DNA of 64,000 nt from MR-S7 sp000400995 (GCF_045291395.1 NZ_CP152342.1:2604001-2668000), one strand, 5' to 3'; shown: positions 8,316 to 16,474, counted from the first letter of the stretch. The notes: generated from the sequence alone by a model not told the origin. Program-made: numbers and translations.

Positions 8316-9895
8316 CCACCGACACTCTCACCCCTTCCCAAGTCCGCCAGTCTCTGCTCGAAGGCCGCGAAATCGCCCTGCTCGACGTGCGCGAGGAAGC
8401 GCCCTTCGCCGAAGGCCACCCGCTGTGGGCCGCCAACCTGCCCACCGGGCGCATCGAGCTGGACGCTTGGCGCCGCATCCCGCGCCGCGACACCGTGATC
8501 GCCGTCTACGACAACGGCGAGGGCCTGGCCGAGCCGGCCGCACGCGCGCTGCAGGCGCTGGGCTACACCCGCGTGCACCTGCTGGCCGGCGGCCTGCAGA
8601 GCTGGAAGGACGCGGGGCTGGAGCTGTTCATCGACGTGAATGTGCCCAGCAAGTCCTTCGGCGAATGGCTGGAGGCCGAGCGCCACACGCCCTCGCTGCC
8701 TGCCGAGGAGGTGCAGGCGCTGATCGACGGCGGCGCCGACATGGTGGTGCTGGACGCGCGCCGCTGGGACGAATACCAGACCATGAGCATCCCCACCGGC
8801 GTGAGCGTGCCCGGCGCCGAGCTGGTGCTGCGCGCGCAGGCGCTGGCGCCCAGCCCGTCCACGCACATCGTGGTCAACTGCGCGGGCCGCACGCGCAGCA
8901 TCGTCGGCACGCAGTCGCTCGTGAACGCGGGCCTGCCCCACCGCATCACCGCGCTGCGCAACGGCACCATCGGCTGGCTGCTGGCGGGCCAGCGGCTCGA
9001 CCACGGCGCCAGCCGCCGCGCGCCCGAGGTGACGCCCGCCCAGCGCGCCCAGGCCGCCGGGCGCGCCCGCGCCGTGGCCGACCGGGCGGGCGTGCGCCGC
9101 GCCAGCGCGGCCGACCTGCAGCGCTTCGCGGCCGAAGGCCAGCGCACCACCTACCGCTTCGACGTGCGCACGCCCGAGGAATACGCCGCCGGCCACCTGC
9201 CGGGCTTTCGCCACTACGCGGGCGGCCAGCTCGTGCAGGAGACGGACCACGCCGCGCCCGTGCGCGGCGCGCGCATCGTGCTGGCCGACGACGACGGCGT
9301 GCGCGCCAACATGAGTGCATCCTGGCTCGCCCAGATGGGCTGGGAGGCCTGGGTGCTGGACGATGCCCCCGGCTTCACCGAGACCGGCGAGCCCGCGCCC
9401 GACCACCCTGCCCTGCCCGCGCCGGTGGCCGGCGTGTCCCCCGCCATGCTGGCGCAATGGCTGCAGGGCGATGCGCAAGGCACCGCCGTGCTGGACTTCA
9501 CCGCCAGCGCCAGCTACGTGCAGCGCCACATCCCCGGCGCGTGGTGGCTGCTGCGCTCGCAGTTGCCCCAGGCGCTGGCGGCCGTGCCGCGCGCACGGCG
9601 CTACGTGGTCACCTGCGGCACCAGCCTGCTCGCGCGCTACGCCGCCCAGGCCGTGGCCCAGGCCACGGGGGCCGAGGTGTTCGCGCTCGACGGCGGCACG
9701 CAGGCCTGGATTGCCGCGGGCCTGCCGCTGGAGCACGGCGAGACGCGCCTGGCCAGCCCGCGCATCGACCGCTACCGCCGCCCCTACGAAGGCACGGACG
9801 CGCCACGCAGCGCCATGCAGGCGTACCTCGACTGGGAGTTCGGGCTGGTGGAGCAGTTGCGGCGCGACGGCACGCACGGCTTCCGCGTGATCTGA
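8312..9895 (+). CDS. four-domain rhodanese-like sulfurtransferase
   Basis: A 527-residue cytoplasmic protein with no signal peptide that reads as four rhodanese modules at about residues 10-115, 130-240, 265-370 and 385-490. Modules 2 and 4 have a catalytic cysteine loop (CAGRTRS and CGTSLLARY). Modules 1 and 3 have aspartate or other residues there (YDNGEGLA, ADDDGVRA) and are probably inactive, giving an inactive-active-inactive-active layout. Rhodaneses move sulfane sulfur from thiosulfate or persulfides to thiol acceptors. Coupled to the dioxygenase gene. It fits oxidative handling of cysteine-derived or stored sulfane sulfur. Confidence 0.88.
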   Translation: MTTDTLTPSQVRQSLLEGREIALLDVREEAPFAEGHPLWAANLPTGRIELDAWRRIPRRDTVIAVYDNGEGLAEPAARALQALGYTRVHLLAGGLQSWKDAGLELFIDVNVPSKSFGEWLEAERHTPSLPAEEVQALIDGGADMVVLDARRWDEYQTMSIPTGVSVPGAELVLRAQALAPSPSTHIVVNCAGRTRSIVGTQSLVNAGLPHRITALRNGTIGWLLAGQRLDHGASRRAPEVTPAQRAQAAGRARAVADRAGVRRASAADLQRFAAEGQRTTYRFDVRTPEEYAAGHLPGFRHYAGGQLVQETDHAAPVRGARIVLADDDGVRANMSASWLAQMGWEAWVLDDAPGFTETGEPAPDHPALPAPVAGVSPAMLAQWLQGDAQGTAVLDFTASASYVQRHIPGAWWLLRSQLPQALAAVPRARRYVVTCGTSLLARYAAQAVAQATGAEVFALDGGTQAWIAAGLPLEHGETRLASPRIDRYRRPYEGTDAPRSAMQAYLDWEFGLVEQLRRDGTHGFRVI

Positions 9896-9920
9896 CGGCT
9901 CGCCATCCGCTCTGCTTTCG

Positions 9921-9961
9921 ATAGCTGCCAGCGCTTGATGGATAAGCGCTGGAGTCCATTT
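9921..9961 (+). repeat. dispersed palindromic repeat, copy 2
   Basis: Reads ATAGCTGCCAGCGCTT then GATGGAT then AAGCGCTGGAGTCC. It sits between the convergent ends of the rhodanese gene and the YeeE gene, where it could fold into a stem of about 10 bp. Confidence 0.92.
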
Positions 9962-9962
9962 T

Positions 9963-11129
9963 CTATCTCAACCCGCGCTGGATGCGCAGCCCCGCCCACA
10001 CGGCCAGGAACATCGCCGCGCCGAACACCCAGCCCGACAGCGCACCGGCCATCACGCCCGACAGCAGCGTGCCGATGGTGCAGCCCAGCCCCGTCATCGC
10101 GCCCCAGCCCAGCAGCACGCCGCCCAGCAGGCCGCGCGCTGCATCGCGCGCGCCGGGCCGGCGCGGCGTGAACTGGCCGCTGGCGAGCGACGCGGCGAAC
10201 GCCCCGGCCACCAGGCCCAGCAGCAGCATGGCGTTGGGCGTCCACCATTGGCTTTGCACGGCGGTGGCGCAGCCGGCGAAGCCGTCCAGCCCGTCGAGCC
10301 GTGCAGGAATCCAGCCCTGCCGCTCGCCCACCGTGCGCGCGGCGCTGCCCAGCGTGGCGGTCACGCCCAGCGGCTTCATGCGCACGATGGCGAACGCACC
10401 GATGAGGCCTACGCCCAGGCCGCCCGTCCAGTACGGCCAGCGCCCCGTCCAGAGCCGCCGCCACGCGGCGCCCAGCGTGGGCGCCGGCGCGGCTGGCGGC
10501 TGCGCGTGCGCCGCCAGCCCGCGCCACAGCCATGCGGCGATGGCGGCCAGCACGCCCCATTGCAGCACCAGCGCGCCGCCATAGCCCAGGTGGCGCGGCA
10601 GCCAGACCACGGGCGCCTCGGCAATGCTCAGGCTGTAGAGCGGGTTCCAGGTGATGAAGCCCAGCACGAAGCCCAGGGCCGAGCCGAGCAGCGCGAACGG
10701 CGACGCGGCCGAGCCTTCGGCCAGCCGGTACCAGTGCGCGCTGATGCACGAACCGGAAACGACCATGCCCGCCCCGAAGGCCAGCCCGGCCGCCACCAGC
10801 ACCCAGCCCACGGGCCCGATGTGCGCATCGGGCGGCAGGGCCCCGCCCGTGGGATCGGGCAGCCAGCCGCCCAGCACCACGGTGTAGCCCGCCAATCCCA
10901 CGGCCAGCGCCAGCACGATGGCGAGCAGACCGCGCGGGTCGCGCCGCTCGAACCAGTCGCGCGCGTGGCAATAGAAGCAAAAGCGCGTGCGCTGCAGCAC
11001 CAGCCCGAGTACGGCGCCCGCGGCAAGCGCGAACACCAGCGTGGGCCCGCCGCTTTGCATCCGTGCGAAATGCGCCGCCACGGCCAGCGCGGCCAGGGGC
11101 AGCACGGCAAAGAGAGGTGGAATCGTCAT
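9963..11129 (-). CDS. YeeE/YedE-family thiosulfate/sulfur transporter
   Basis: A 388-residue polytopic inner-membrane protein with about nine to eleven hydrophobic segments. It has the cysteine motifs of YeeE/YedE (TsuA) transporters: CFYCHARDW, SGSCISAHWYR, FAGCATAV and GLGCTIGTLLSG. In this family conserved cysteines relay thiosulfate or sulfur across the membrane. It follows the periplasmic sulfurtransferase on the same strand, a natural partner. The ATG at 11129 directly abuts a terminator-like hairpin with a U-run and has no clear ribosome site, so either read-through is partial or expression needs another promoter. Confidence 0.88.
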   Translation of the reverse strand: MTIPPLFAVLPLAALAVAAHFARMQSGGPTLVFALAAGAVLGLVLQRTRFCFYCHARDWFERRDPRGLLAIVLALAVGLAGYTVVLGGWLPDPTGGALPPDAHIGPVGWVLVAAGLAFGAGMVVSGSCISAHWYRLAEGSAASPFALLGSALGFVLGFITWNPLYSLSIAEAPVVWLPRHLGYGGALVLQWGVLAAIAAWLWRGLAAHAQPPAAPAPTLGAAWRRLWTGRWPYWTGGLGVGLIGAFAIVRMKPLGVTATLGSAARTVGERQGWIPARLDGLDGFAGCATAVQSQWWTPNAMLLLGLVAGAFAASLASGQFTPRRPGARDAARGLLGGVLLGWGAMTGLGCTIGTLLSGVMAGALSGWVFGAAMFLAVWAGLRIQRGLR

Positions 11130-11162
11130 AAAAAAGCCCGCACAGCCGGATGGCTGGCGGGC
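11130..11162 (-). terminator. Rho-independent terminator or attenuator before yeeE
   Basis: On the minus strand GCCCGC and CAGCC pair with GGCTG and GCGGGC and are followed by TTTTTT, which ends one base before the YeeE start codon. It would terminate the sulfurtransferase transcript or limit yeeE expression. Confidence 0.8.
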
Positions 11163-11190
11163 GAATCCGAGGGAGACAAACGGGAATGGG

Positions 11191-12120
11191 TTACTTGGAG
11201 GCCCAGACGGTGCCGCTGGGGTTGCTGATCGGCACGCCGACCGCGTTGCCGTATTCGGTCCACGAGCCGTCGTAGTTACGCACCTCGTAGCCCAGGATCT
11301 TCTTGAGCGCGAACCACGTGTGGCTGGAACGCTCGCCGATGCGGCAGTAGGTGATGACGGGCTTGCTGCCATCGACGCCCACGGCGCCGTAGACCTTGCG
11401 CAACTCGTCCGCGCTCTTGAAGGTACCGTCGGCCTGCACGGCCTGGCCCCACGGCACGTTCACCGCCGTGGGCACGTGGCCCGCGCGCACCGCCAGCTCG
11501 GGCACGCCGGCCGGGGCGAAGACCTTTCCGGTGTATTCGTCGGCCGAGCGGATGTCCACCAGCTTCGCGCCGCCGCCATTGCCCTGCGCAGCGGCCAGCA
11601 CGTCGGCCAGACGCGCGCGCAGCTCCACGTTCACCTTGCCCACCTTGTAGGCCGTGGGCGCGAAGGACGGCACGCGGCTGTCCTGCGGGCGGTTCTCGGC
11701 CTCCCACTTCTTGCGCCCGCCGTCGAGCAGCTTCACGTCCTTGACGCCGTAGATGTCGAACACCCATGCGCCCCAGGCGGCGAACCAGTTGTTGGTGTCG
11801 CCGTAGAGCACCACCGTGGTATCCGGCCCCACGCCGGCCTTGGACAGCAGCTTCTCGAAATCCTGCGGGCCGACGATGTCGCGGCGCACCTTGTCGTTCA
11901 GGTCGGCGTGCCACGAGAAGTTGACCGCGCCGGGGATGTGCGCGCGCTCGTACAGGCCGGGGTTCACGCTGACCTCGATGAGGCGCACCTGGGGATGGTG
12001 CAGGTTCTGCGCCAGCCATTCGGTGGTGACGAGCGGCCCGGCGGGAACGGCCCCGGCCGCGTGCGCGGCGCCGGCGGCGAGCACGGCCCAGGCGGCGATG
12101 TGGAGGGTGCGGGAGAACAT
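11191..12120 (-). CDS. periplasmic thiosulfate sulfurtransferase (SseA-like, two rhodanese domains)
   Basis: A 309-residue protein with signal peptide MFSRTLHIAAWAVLAAGAAHA and two rhodanese domains. The C-terminal one has the active-site loop CRIGERS in PVITYCRIGERSSHTW, as in thiosulfate:cyanide or 3-mercaptopyruvate sulfurtransferases. The N-terminal one lacks a catalytic cysteine (VVLYGDTNNWF), normal for the family. Start ATG at 12120 has AAAGGA five bases upstream; a further ATG at 12138 is less well placed. A shared 30-nt motif begins 68 bases upstream and overlaps the end of the cysteine desulfurase gene, so this gene likely has its own promoter. Probably supplies persulfide sulfur to YeeE. 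Confidence 0.9.
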   Translation of the reverse strand: MFSRTLHIAAWAVLAAGAAHAAGAVPAGPLVTTEWLAQNLHHPQVRLIEVSVNPGLYERAHIPGAVNFSWHADLNDKVRRDIVGPQDFEKLLSKAGVGPDTTVVLYGDTNNWFAAWGAWVFDIYGVKDVKLLDGGRKKWEAENRPQDSRVPSFAPTAYKVGKVNVELRARLADVLAAAQGNGGGAKLVDIRSADEYTGKVFAPAGVPELAVRAGHVPTAVNVPWGQAVQADGTFKSADELRKVYGAVGVDGSKPVITYCRIGERSSHTWFALKKILGYEVRNYDGSWTEYGNAVGVPISNPSGTVWASK

Positions 12121-12187
12121 GGTTTTCCTTTCTTTCATTGAAACAGCAGTTGCCGCAGGTGAATCTACGGGCCGGGACTGCTGCGGA

Positions 12188-12217
12188 GAACGAATGAAAA
12201 CGCGCTTGCTTATGCGC
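12188..12217 (-). promoter_or_regulatory. 30-nt sulfur-cluster motif, copy B
   Basis: On the minus strand it begins GCGCATAAGCAAG and ends TTCGTTC. It overlaps the last codons of the cysteine desulfurase gene and lies 68 bases before the periplasmic sulfurtransferase start. Confidence 0.55.
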
Positions 12218-13991
12218 CGAATGCCGTTGGCGGCGCCAGTCTGCGCACCACTTCCACCAGCCGGTCGATTTCATCGAACGTGTTGTAGAACGCCAGCGAG
12301 GGCCGCACCGCCGTCTCCACGCCGAAGCGGCGCAGGATGGGCTGGGCGCAGTGGTGGCCGGTGCGCACCGCGATGCCTTCGCTGTTGAGTGCCTGCCCCA
12401 CCTCGTCGGTAGTGCGGTCTTGCAGCACGAACGAGAGCACGCTGGCCTTGCCCGGCACGGTGCCGATCAGGCGCAGGCCGGGGATTTGTGCCAGCTGCTG
12501 CATGCCGTAATCGACCAGCGCGTGCTCGTAGCGGCTGATGGCGTGGATGCCGATACGCTCCACGTATTCCAGCGCCGCGCCCAGGCCCACGGCGTCGGCG
12601 ATGTTGCCGGTGCCGGCCTCGAACTTGTTGGGGATGGGCTGGTACCGGGTTTTCTCGAAGGTCACGTCGGCGATCATGTTGCCGCCGCCTTGCCACGGGG
12701 GCATGGCTTCGAGCACCGCGCGGTGGCCCCAGAGGGCGCCGATGCCGGTGGGGGCGAAGATCTTGTGGCCGGAGAAGACGAAGAAGTCGGCGCCGATGTC
12801 TTGCACGTCCACGGGCGTGTGGGCGATGGATTGGGCGCCGTCGATCAGCGTGGTGATGCCGCGCGCCTTGGCGCGGGCCACGACTTCCTTGACGGGGACG
12901 ACGGTGCCGAGCACGTTGGAGACGTGGCCTACGGCAACGATCTTCGTGCGGTCGTTCAAGAGCGTTTCGTATTCGTCCAGGCGGATCTGGCCCTGGTCAT
13001 CGACGGGGATCACGCGCAGCTTCGCGCCCTTGGCTTGCGCGAGCTGCTGCCAGGGGACGATGTTGGCGTGGTGCTCCAGGTGGCTGACGATGATCTCGTC
13101 GCCCTCGCCCACGTTCTGGCCGCCCCAGCTTTGGGCGACGAGGTTGATGGCCTCGGTGGTGCCGCGTACGAAGATCACCTCGTTCACATCGGGCGCGTTG
13201 ATGAAGCGGCGCACCACTTCGCGTGCATGCTCGTAGGCGTCCGTCGCGCGGGCCGCGAGCACGTGGGCCGCGCGGTGGATGTTGGAGTTCTCGTGCTCGT
13301 AGAAATGCGCGATGCGTTCGATGACCTGGCGGGGCTTGTGCGTGGTGGCTGCGTTGTCGAGCCAGATCAGCGGCTTGCCGTTCACGCGCTCTCGCAGGAT
13401 GGGGAAGTCGCGGCGTACGGCGTGCACGTCGAAGGCTGCCGGGGACTGGATGAGCGGGCTTTGCTGCGCCTCGCCGGAGTGCAGATAAGGGTGCGGCTTG
13501 GCCGGGGTGACGTAGCCGCTGGGCAGGCGCACGGCATCGACGAAATAAAACTGCGGCGCGGTGCTTATCTCGGGCGCTTGCGGTGCGGATGGCGTGGGCA
13601 GATGGGGCACGCCATCGGTCAGGCTCGCCAAGCGCGGCTCGTAGCCGGGCAGCACGGCGAAGGCGTTGTCCGGCACGCCGTTGCCCGCTTGCGCGTGCGG
13701 CAGCACCACGCCCGCGCGGTTGACGAGCGACAGCGATGTGCCGGGGCTGGATGGCAGCAGGTTGCTGCCGGGCACCTGCCCCAGCGGGATCGGCGTGCCC
13801 GGCACGTTGGGCGACAGGCCCGAGGGCGCGACCAGCGGCGAGCCGCCCGGTGCCCAGGTGGCGGGCGGCTGCGCGCCGTGGATGGGCAGCGCGGGCGCAT
13901 CGCCGGGCAGGCTGCGCAACAAGCTGGTGGCGAGCTGCGCGAGTGCGGCGGTGTCCAGCGGCGAGGCTGGAATGGGTGTGGTGACGCTCAA
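12210..13991 (-). CDS. family 2A encapsulin cargo: cysteine desulfurase with N-terminal targeting domain
   Basis: A 593-residue protein. Residues 188-593 are a complete SufS-type (group II) cysteine desulfurase: PLP lysine K410 in SGHK, active cysteine C548 in RTGHHCAQP, and GTTEAINL near 277-284. Residues 1-187 are a proline/alanine/glycine-rich, apparently disordered extension absent from housekeeping SufS (about 405 residues). Such an extension loads cysteine desulfurase into family 2A encapsulins (SrpI system of Synechococcus). The enzyme converts cysteine to alanine and enzyme-bound persulfide; inside a shell this yields stored sulfane or elemental sulfur. Start is TTG at 13991 with AAGGGGAAG upstream, overlapping the shell gene's stop, so the two are coupled. 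Confidence 0.95.
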   Translation of the reverse strand: MSVTTPIPASPLDTAALAQLATSLLRSLPGDAPALPIHGAQPPATWAPGGSPLVAPSGLSPNVPGTPIPLGQVPGSNLLPSSPGTSLSLVNRAGVVLPHAQAGNGVPDNAFAVLPGYEPRLASLTDGVPHLPTPSAPQAPEISTAPQFYFVDAVRLPSGYVTPAKPHPYLHSGEAQQSPLIQSPAAFDVHAVRRDFPILRERVNGKPLIWLDNAATTHKPRQVIERIAHFYEHENSNIHRAAHVLAARATDAYEHAREVVRRFINAPDVNEVIFVRGTTEAINLVAQSWGGQNVGEGDEIIVSHLEHHANIVPWQQLAQAKGAKLRVIPVDDQGQIRLDEYETLLNDRTKIVAVGHVSNVLGTVVPVKEVVARAKARGITTLIDGAQSIAHTPVDVQDIGADFFVFSGHKIFAPTGIGALWGHRAVLEAMPPWQGGGNMIADVTFEKTRYQPIPNKFEAGTGNIADAVGLGAALEYVERIGIHAISRYEHALVDYGMQQLAQIPGLRLIGTVPGKASVLSFVLQDRTTDEVGQALNSEGIAVRTGHHCAQPILRRFGVETAVRPSLAFYNTFDEIDRLVEVVRRLAPPTAFGA

Positions 13992-14003
13992 GACGCTTCC
14001 CCT

Positions 14004-14936
14004 TTACTTGTAGGTATCGAGCGCCGAGTAGTCGTGGTACCGGTCGATGCGCACGTCCTCCAGCACCGCCAGCGCATCGGGCGTGAGCACGGCCAGCGAG
14101 CAGTACAGCGAGATCAGGTACGAGCTGATCGCCTGGTCGTTGATGCCCATGAAGCGCACCGACAGCCCAGGGCTCTGCTCGCCCGGCAGCCCCGGCTGGA
14201 ACAGGCCGACGACGCCCTGGCGCCGGTCGCCCACGCGCAGCAGGAGGATGCTGCTCTTGCCGTCGGCCACGGGGATCTTGTCCGAGGGGATCAGCGGCAC
14301 GCCGCGCCAGGTGATGAACTGCGAGCCGAACAGGCTCACCGTGGGCGGGGGCGTGCCCCGGCGCGTGGCCTCGCGGCCGAAGGCGGCAATGGTGAGCGGG
14401 TGGGCCAGGAAGAAGGCGGGCTCCTTCCACACCTTGGTCAGCAGTTCGTCCAGGTCGTCGGGCGTGGGGGCGCCGCTGTCGTTCAACGGCAGGATGCGCT
14501 GCTCATCGGCCACCTGGGCCAGCAGGCCGTAGCCCGCGTTGTTGATGAGTTCGCTCTCCTGGTTCTCCTTGATGGTCTCGATGGTCAGGCGCAGTTGTTC
14601 CTTGATCTGGTCGTGCGGACTGCTGTAGAGGTCGGAGATGCGCGTGTGCACGTCCAGCACCGTCGAGACTGCGTTCAGGAAGTACTCGCGCGGCGCCTCG
14701 TCGTAATCGACGAAGGTGCGCGGCAGCTGGTTGTCGTACTGCTTGGACGTGCACGTGACCTTGATGTCCTCGGGGTTCTTGACCTGGTTGACGCGGTAGA
14801 TGCCCGCCTCCACCGGCACCCATTGCAGCAAATGGGTGAGCCAGCGCGGCGTGATGGTCGATAGCTGGGGCGCGGTCTTGGTGGCGTTGGCCAACTGGCG
14901 GGCGGCGTTGTCGCCCAGGGTGTGGAGATTCGTCAT
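14004..14936 (-). CDS. family 2A encapsulin nanocompartment shell protein (SrpI-like)
   Basis: A 310-residue HK97-fold shell protein, the normal length for family 2A encapsulins. Recognised by MTNLHTLGDNAARQLANATK at the start, ITPRWLTHLLQWVPVEAGIYRVN, the middle region with PRTFVDYDEAPREYF, and the C-terminus RIDRYHDYSALDTYK. It self-assembles into an icosahedral cytoplasmic shell holding the cysteine desulfurase encoded next. The ATG at 14936 overlaps the serine acetyltransferase stop (ATGA). The order cysteine-precursor synthesis, shell, cargo shows a dedicated sulfur compartment. Confidence 0.96.
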   Translation of the reverse strand: MTNLHTLGDNAARQLANATKTAPQLSTITPRWLTHLLQWVPVEAGIYRVNQVKNPEDIKVTCTSKQYDNQLPRTFVDYDEAPREYFLNAVSTVLDVHTRISDLYSSPHDQIKEQLRLTIETIKENQESELINNAGYGLLAQVADEQRILPLNDSGAPTPDDLDELLTKVWKEPAFFLAHPLTIAAFGREATRRGTPPPTVSLFGSQFITWRGVPLIPSDKIPVADGKSSILLLRVGDRRQGVVGLFQPGLPGEQSPGLSVRFMGINDQAISSYLISLYCSLAVLTPDALAVLEDVRIDRYHDYSALDTYK

Positions 14937-15859
14937 TGCAATGCAGCTTCTGGCTGGGGTTGAGGGAAAGTGGGGGAATGGGTGGCCTGCTGCACCGTGG
15001 CCTGGGTGACGTGGGCGCCGGGCGGCACGTCCTCCGTCACCCAGACGTTGCCGCCGATGACCGCGCCGCGGCCGATGGTCACGCGGCCGAGGATGGTGGC
15101 GCCCGCGTAGATGACCACGTCGTCCTGCACGATGGGGTGGCGCGGCCAGCCTTTTTGCAGGTGGCCCTGGGCGTCGCGCGGAAAGCGCTTGGCGCCCAGC
15201 GTCACGGCCTGGTAGATGCGCACGTTGCGGCCCAGCACGGCCGTTTCGCCGATCACGACGCCGGTGCCGTGGTCGATGAAGCAGCCTTCGCCGATGCGCG
15301 CGCCGGGGTGGATGTCGATGCCCGTCTGGCCGTGCGCCAGCTCGGCGGCGATGCGCGCGAGCAACGGCAGCTCCAGCGCGTAGAGCGTGTGGGCGATGCG
15401 GTGGTGGATCAGCGCGAGCACGCCGGGGTAGCTCAAGACCACCTCGTCCACGCTCTGTGCGGCGGGGTCGCCGTGGAAGGCGGCCAGCACGTCCTCGTCG
15501 AGTTGCTGGCGCAGGGCGGGCAGTGCCTCGCTGAACGCGCGCACGGCCTTTGCTGCGCGCTCGTCCACCTCGCCGCCATTGCGGCGGTAGCGCAGTTCGA
15601 TGCGCGCCTGCGCCAGCAGCGCCTGCAAGGCGGCATCCAGCGTGTGGGCGATGTAGAAATCCTCGCCCGCCTGCCGCAGGTCGGGCGGCCCCAGGCGCAG
15701 CGGGTACAGCACGCCCTTGAGCGCATCGACGGCGCGCGCCACCGCGTCGCGCGAGGGGAATTCGCGGTGCGTGGTGTCGGTGCGGCCCTGCTGGGTGCGC
15801 CACTGTTCGCGCACCTCGCGCAGCGCAGCCACGATGTGGGGGATGGGAAAGTCGCTCAT
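14933..15859 (-). CDS. serine O-acetyltransferase, EpsC type
   Basis: A 308-residue serine acetyltransferase of the long EpsC class. An N-terminal helical domain (1-170) precedes a left-handed hexapeptide-repeat domain with GIDIHPGARIGEGCFIDHGTGVVIGE and the catalytic histidines in that stretch. It makes O-acetylserine, which cysteine synthase combines with sulfide; O-acetylserine derivatives are also the usual CysB inducer. First gene of the operon with encapsulin shell and cysteine desulfurase, so it can feed cysteine directly to the compartment. ATG at 15859 lacks a strong ribosome site. No copy of the 30-nt sulfur motif was seen in front of it. Confidence 0.92.
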   Translation of the reverse strand: MSDFPIPHIVAALREVREQWRTQQGRTDTTHREFPSRDAVARAVDALKGVLYPLRLGPPDLRQAGEDFYIAHTLDAALQALLAQARIELRYRRNGGEVDERAAKAVRAFSEALPALRQQLDEDVLAAFHGDPAAQSVDEVVLSYPGVLALIHHRIAHTLYALELPLLARIAAELAHGQTGIDIHPGARIGEGCFIDHGTGVVIGETAVLGRNVRIYQAVTLGAKRFPRDAQGHLQKGWPRHPIVQDDVVIYAGATILGRVTIGRGAVIGGNVWVTEDVPPGAHVTQATVQQATHSPTFPQPQPEAALQ

Positions 15860-15880
15860 GGTTTTTTAAGGTCGAATCAG

Positions 15881-15917
15881 CCCGCAGCGCTTGCTGGACA
15901 AGCGCTGGCAGCTATCG
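15881..15917 (-). repeat. dispersed palindromic repeat, copy 3
   Basis: On the minus strand GATAGCTGCCAGCGCTTG, then TCCAG, then CAAGCGCTGCGGG. It lies between the small rhodanese gene and the serine acetyltransferase start, within the 5' region of the encapsulin operon. Confidence 0.92.
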
Positions 15918-15932
15918 TTTTTTGAAGTCAGT

Positions 15933-16385
15933 TCAGTCTTGAATCCACGGCAGGCCATGGAAGCGCCAGCCGTTGAAGCGCCCGCGCTGCTGCGCGTCGT
16001 CCAGGTCGCCCTCGAAGCCCTCGCCCACGTTGAGCACGTTGGCCAGGCCCGCCTTGGCCGCCTCCTGCGCGGCCAGGGCCGAGCGCTTGCCGCTGCGGCA
16101 GATCAGCAGCACGGTGACGGGCTGCGGCTGCTTGGCGATGAGCGCGCCCAGCTCGCGCACGAAGCGCGGGTTGCGCGCCAGCGCCGTGCCGGTGGCCCAG
16201 GGCACGTGGGCGCTGCCGGGCACGTGGCCGACGAACTTGCGCTCCTCCGCGGTGCGCACGTCCACGAGCAGCGCCCGCCCTTCGCGCACGAGCTGCCACG
16301 CCTGGCGCGGCGGGAAGGTGCCGCCGTCGGCGGTGGCGCGGGCTGCGGCCTGCTGCAGCACGGGGAGAAGCGAAAGATCGGTCAT
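15933..16385 (-). CDS. single-domain rhodanese
   Basis: A 150-residue cytoplasmic rhodanese with active-site loop CRSGKRS (LLICRSGKRSALAAQEA) and the entry motif LLVDVRTAEERKFVGHVPGSAHVPW. It transfers sulfane sulfur to thiols. ATG at 16385 was chosen over a TTG at 16403. The shared 30-nt motif lies 60 bases upstream, suggesting co-regulation with the other sulfur units. It is encoded immediately downstream of cysB and just upstream of the encapsulin operon on the same strand. Confidence 0.9.
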   Translation of the reverse strand: MTDLSLLPVLQQAAARATADGGTFPPRQAWQLVREGRALLVDVRTAEERKFVGHVPGSAHVPWATGTALARNPRFVRELGALIAKQPQPVTVLLICRSGKRSALAAQEAAKAGLANVLNVGEGFEGDLDDAQQRGRFNGWRFHGLPWIQD

Positions 16386-16444
16386 GGCTGGTGCATCGGT
16401 CAACGGTGGCGATGCGCCATGGTGCGCCGGCCCGGCGCGCGCGC

Positions 16445-16474
16445 GAACGAATACGAAAGAGCTTGCTTATGCGC
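16445..16474 (-). promoter_or_regulatory. 30-nt sulfur-cluster motif, copy C
   Basis: On the minus strand it begins GCGCATAAGCAAG and ends TATTCGTTC, nearly the same as copy B at 12188. It lies between the cysB stop and the small rhodanese start, 60 bases before that start. Confidence 0.55.
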
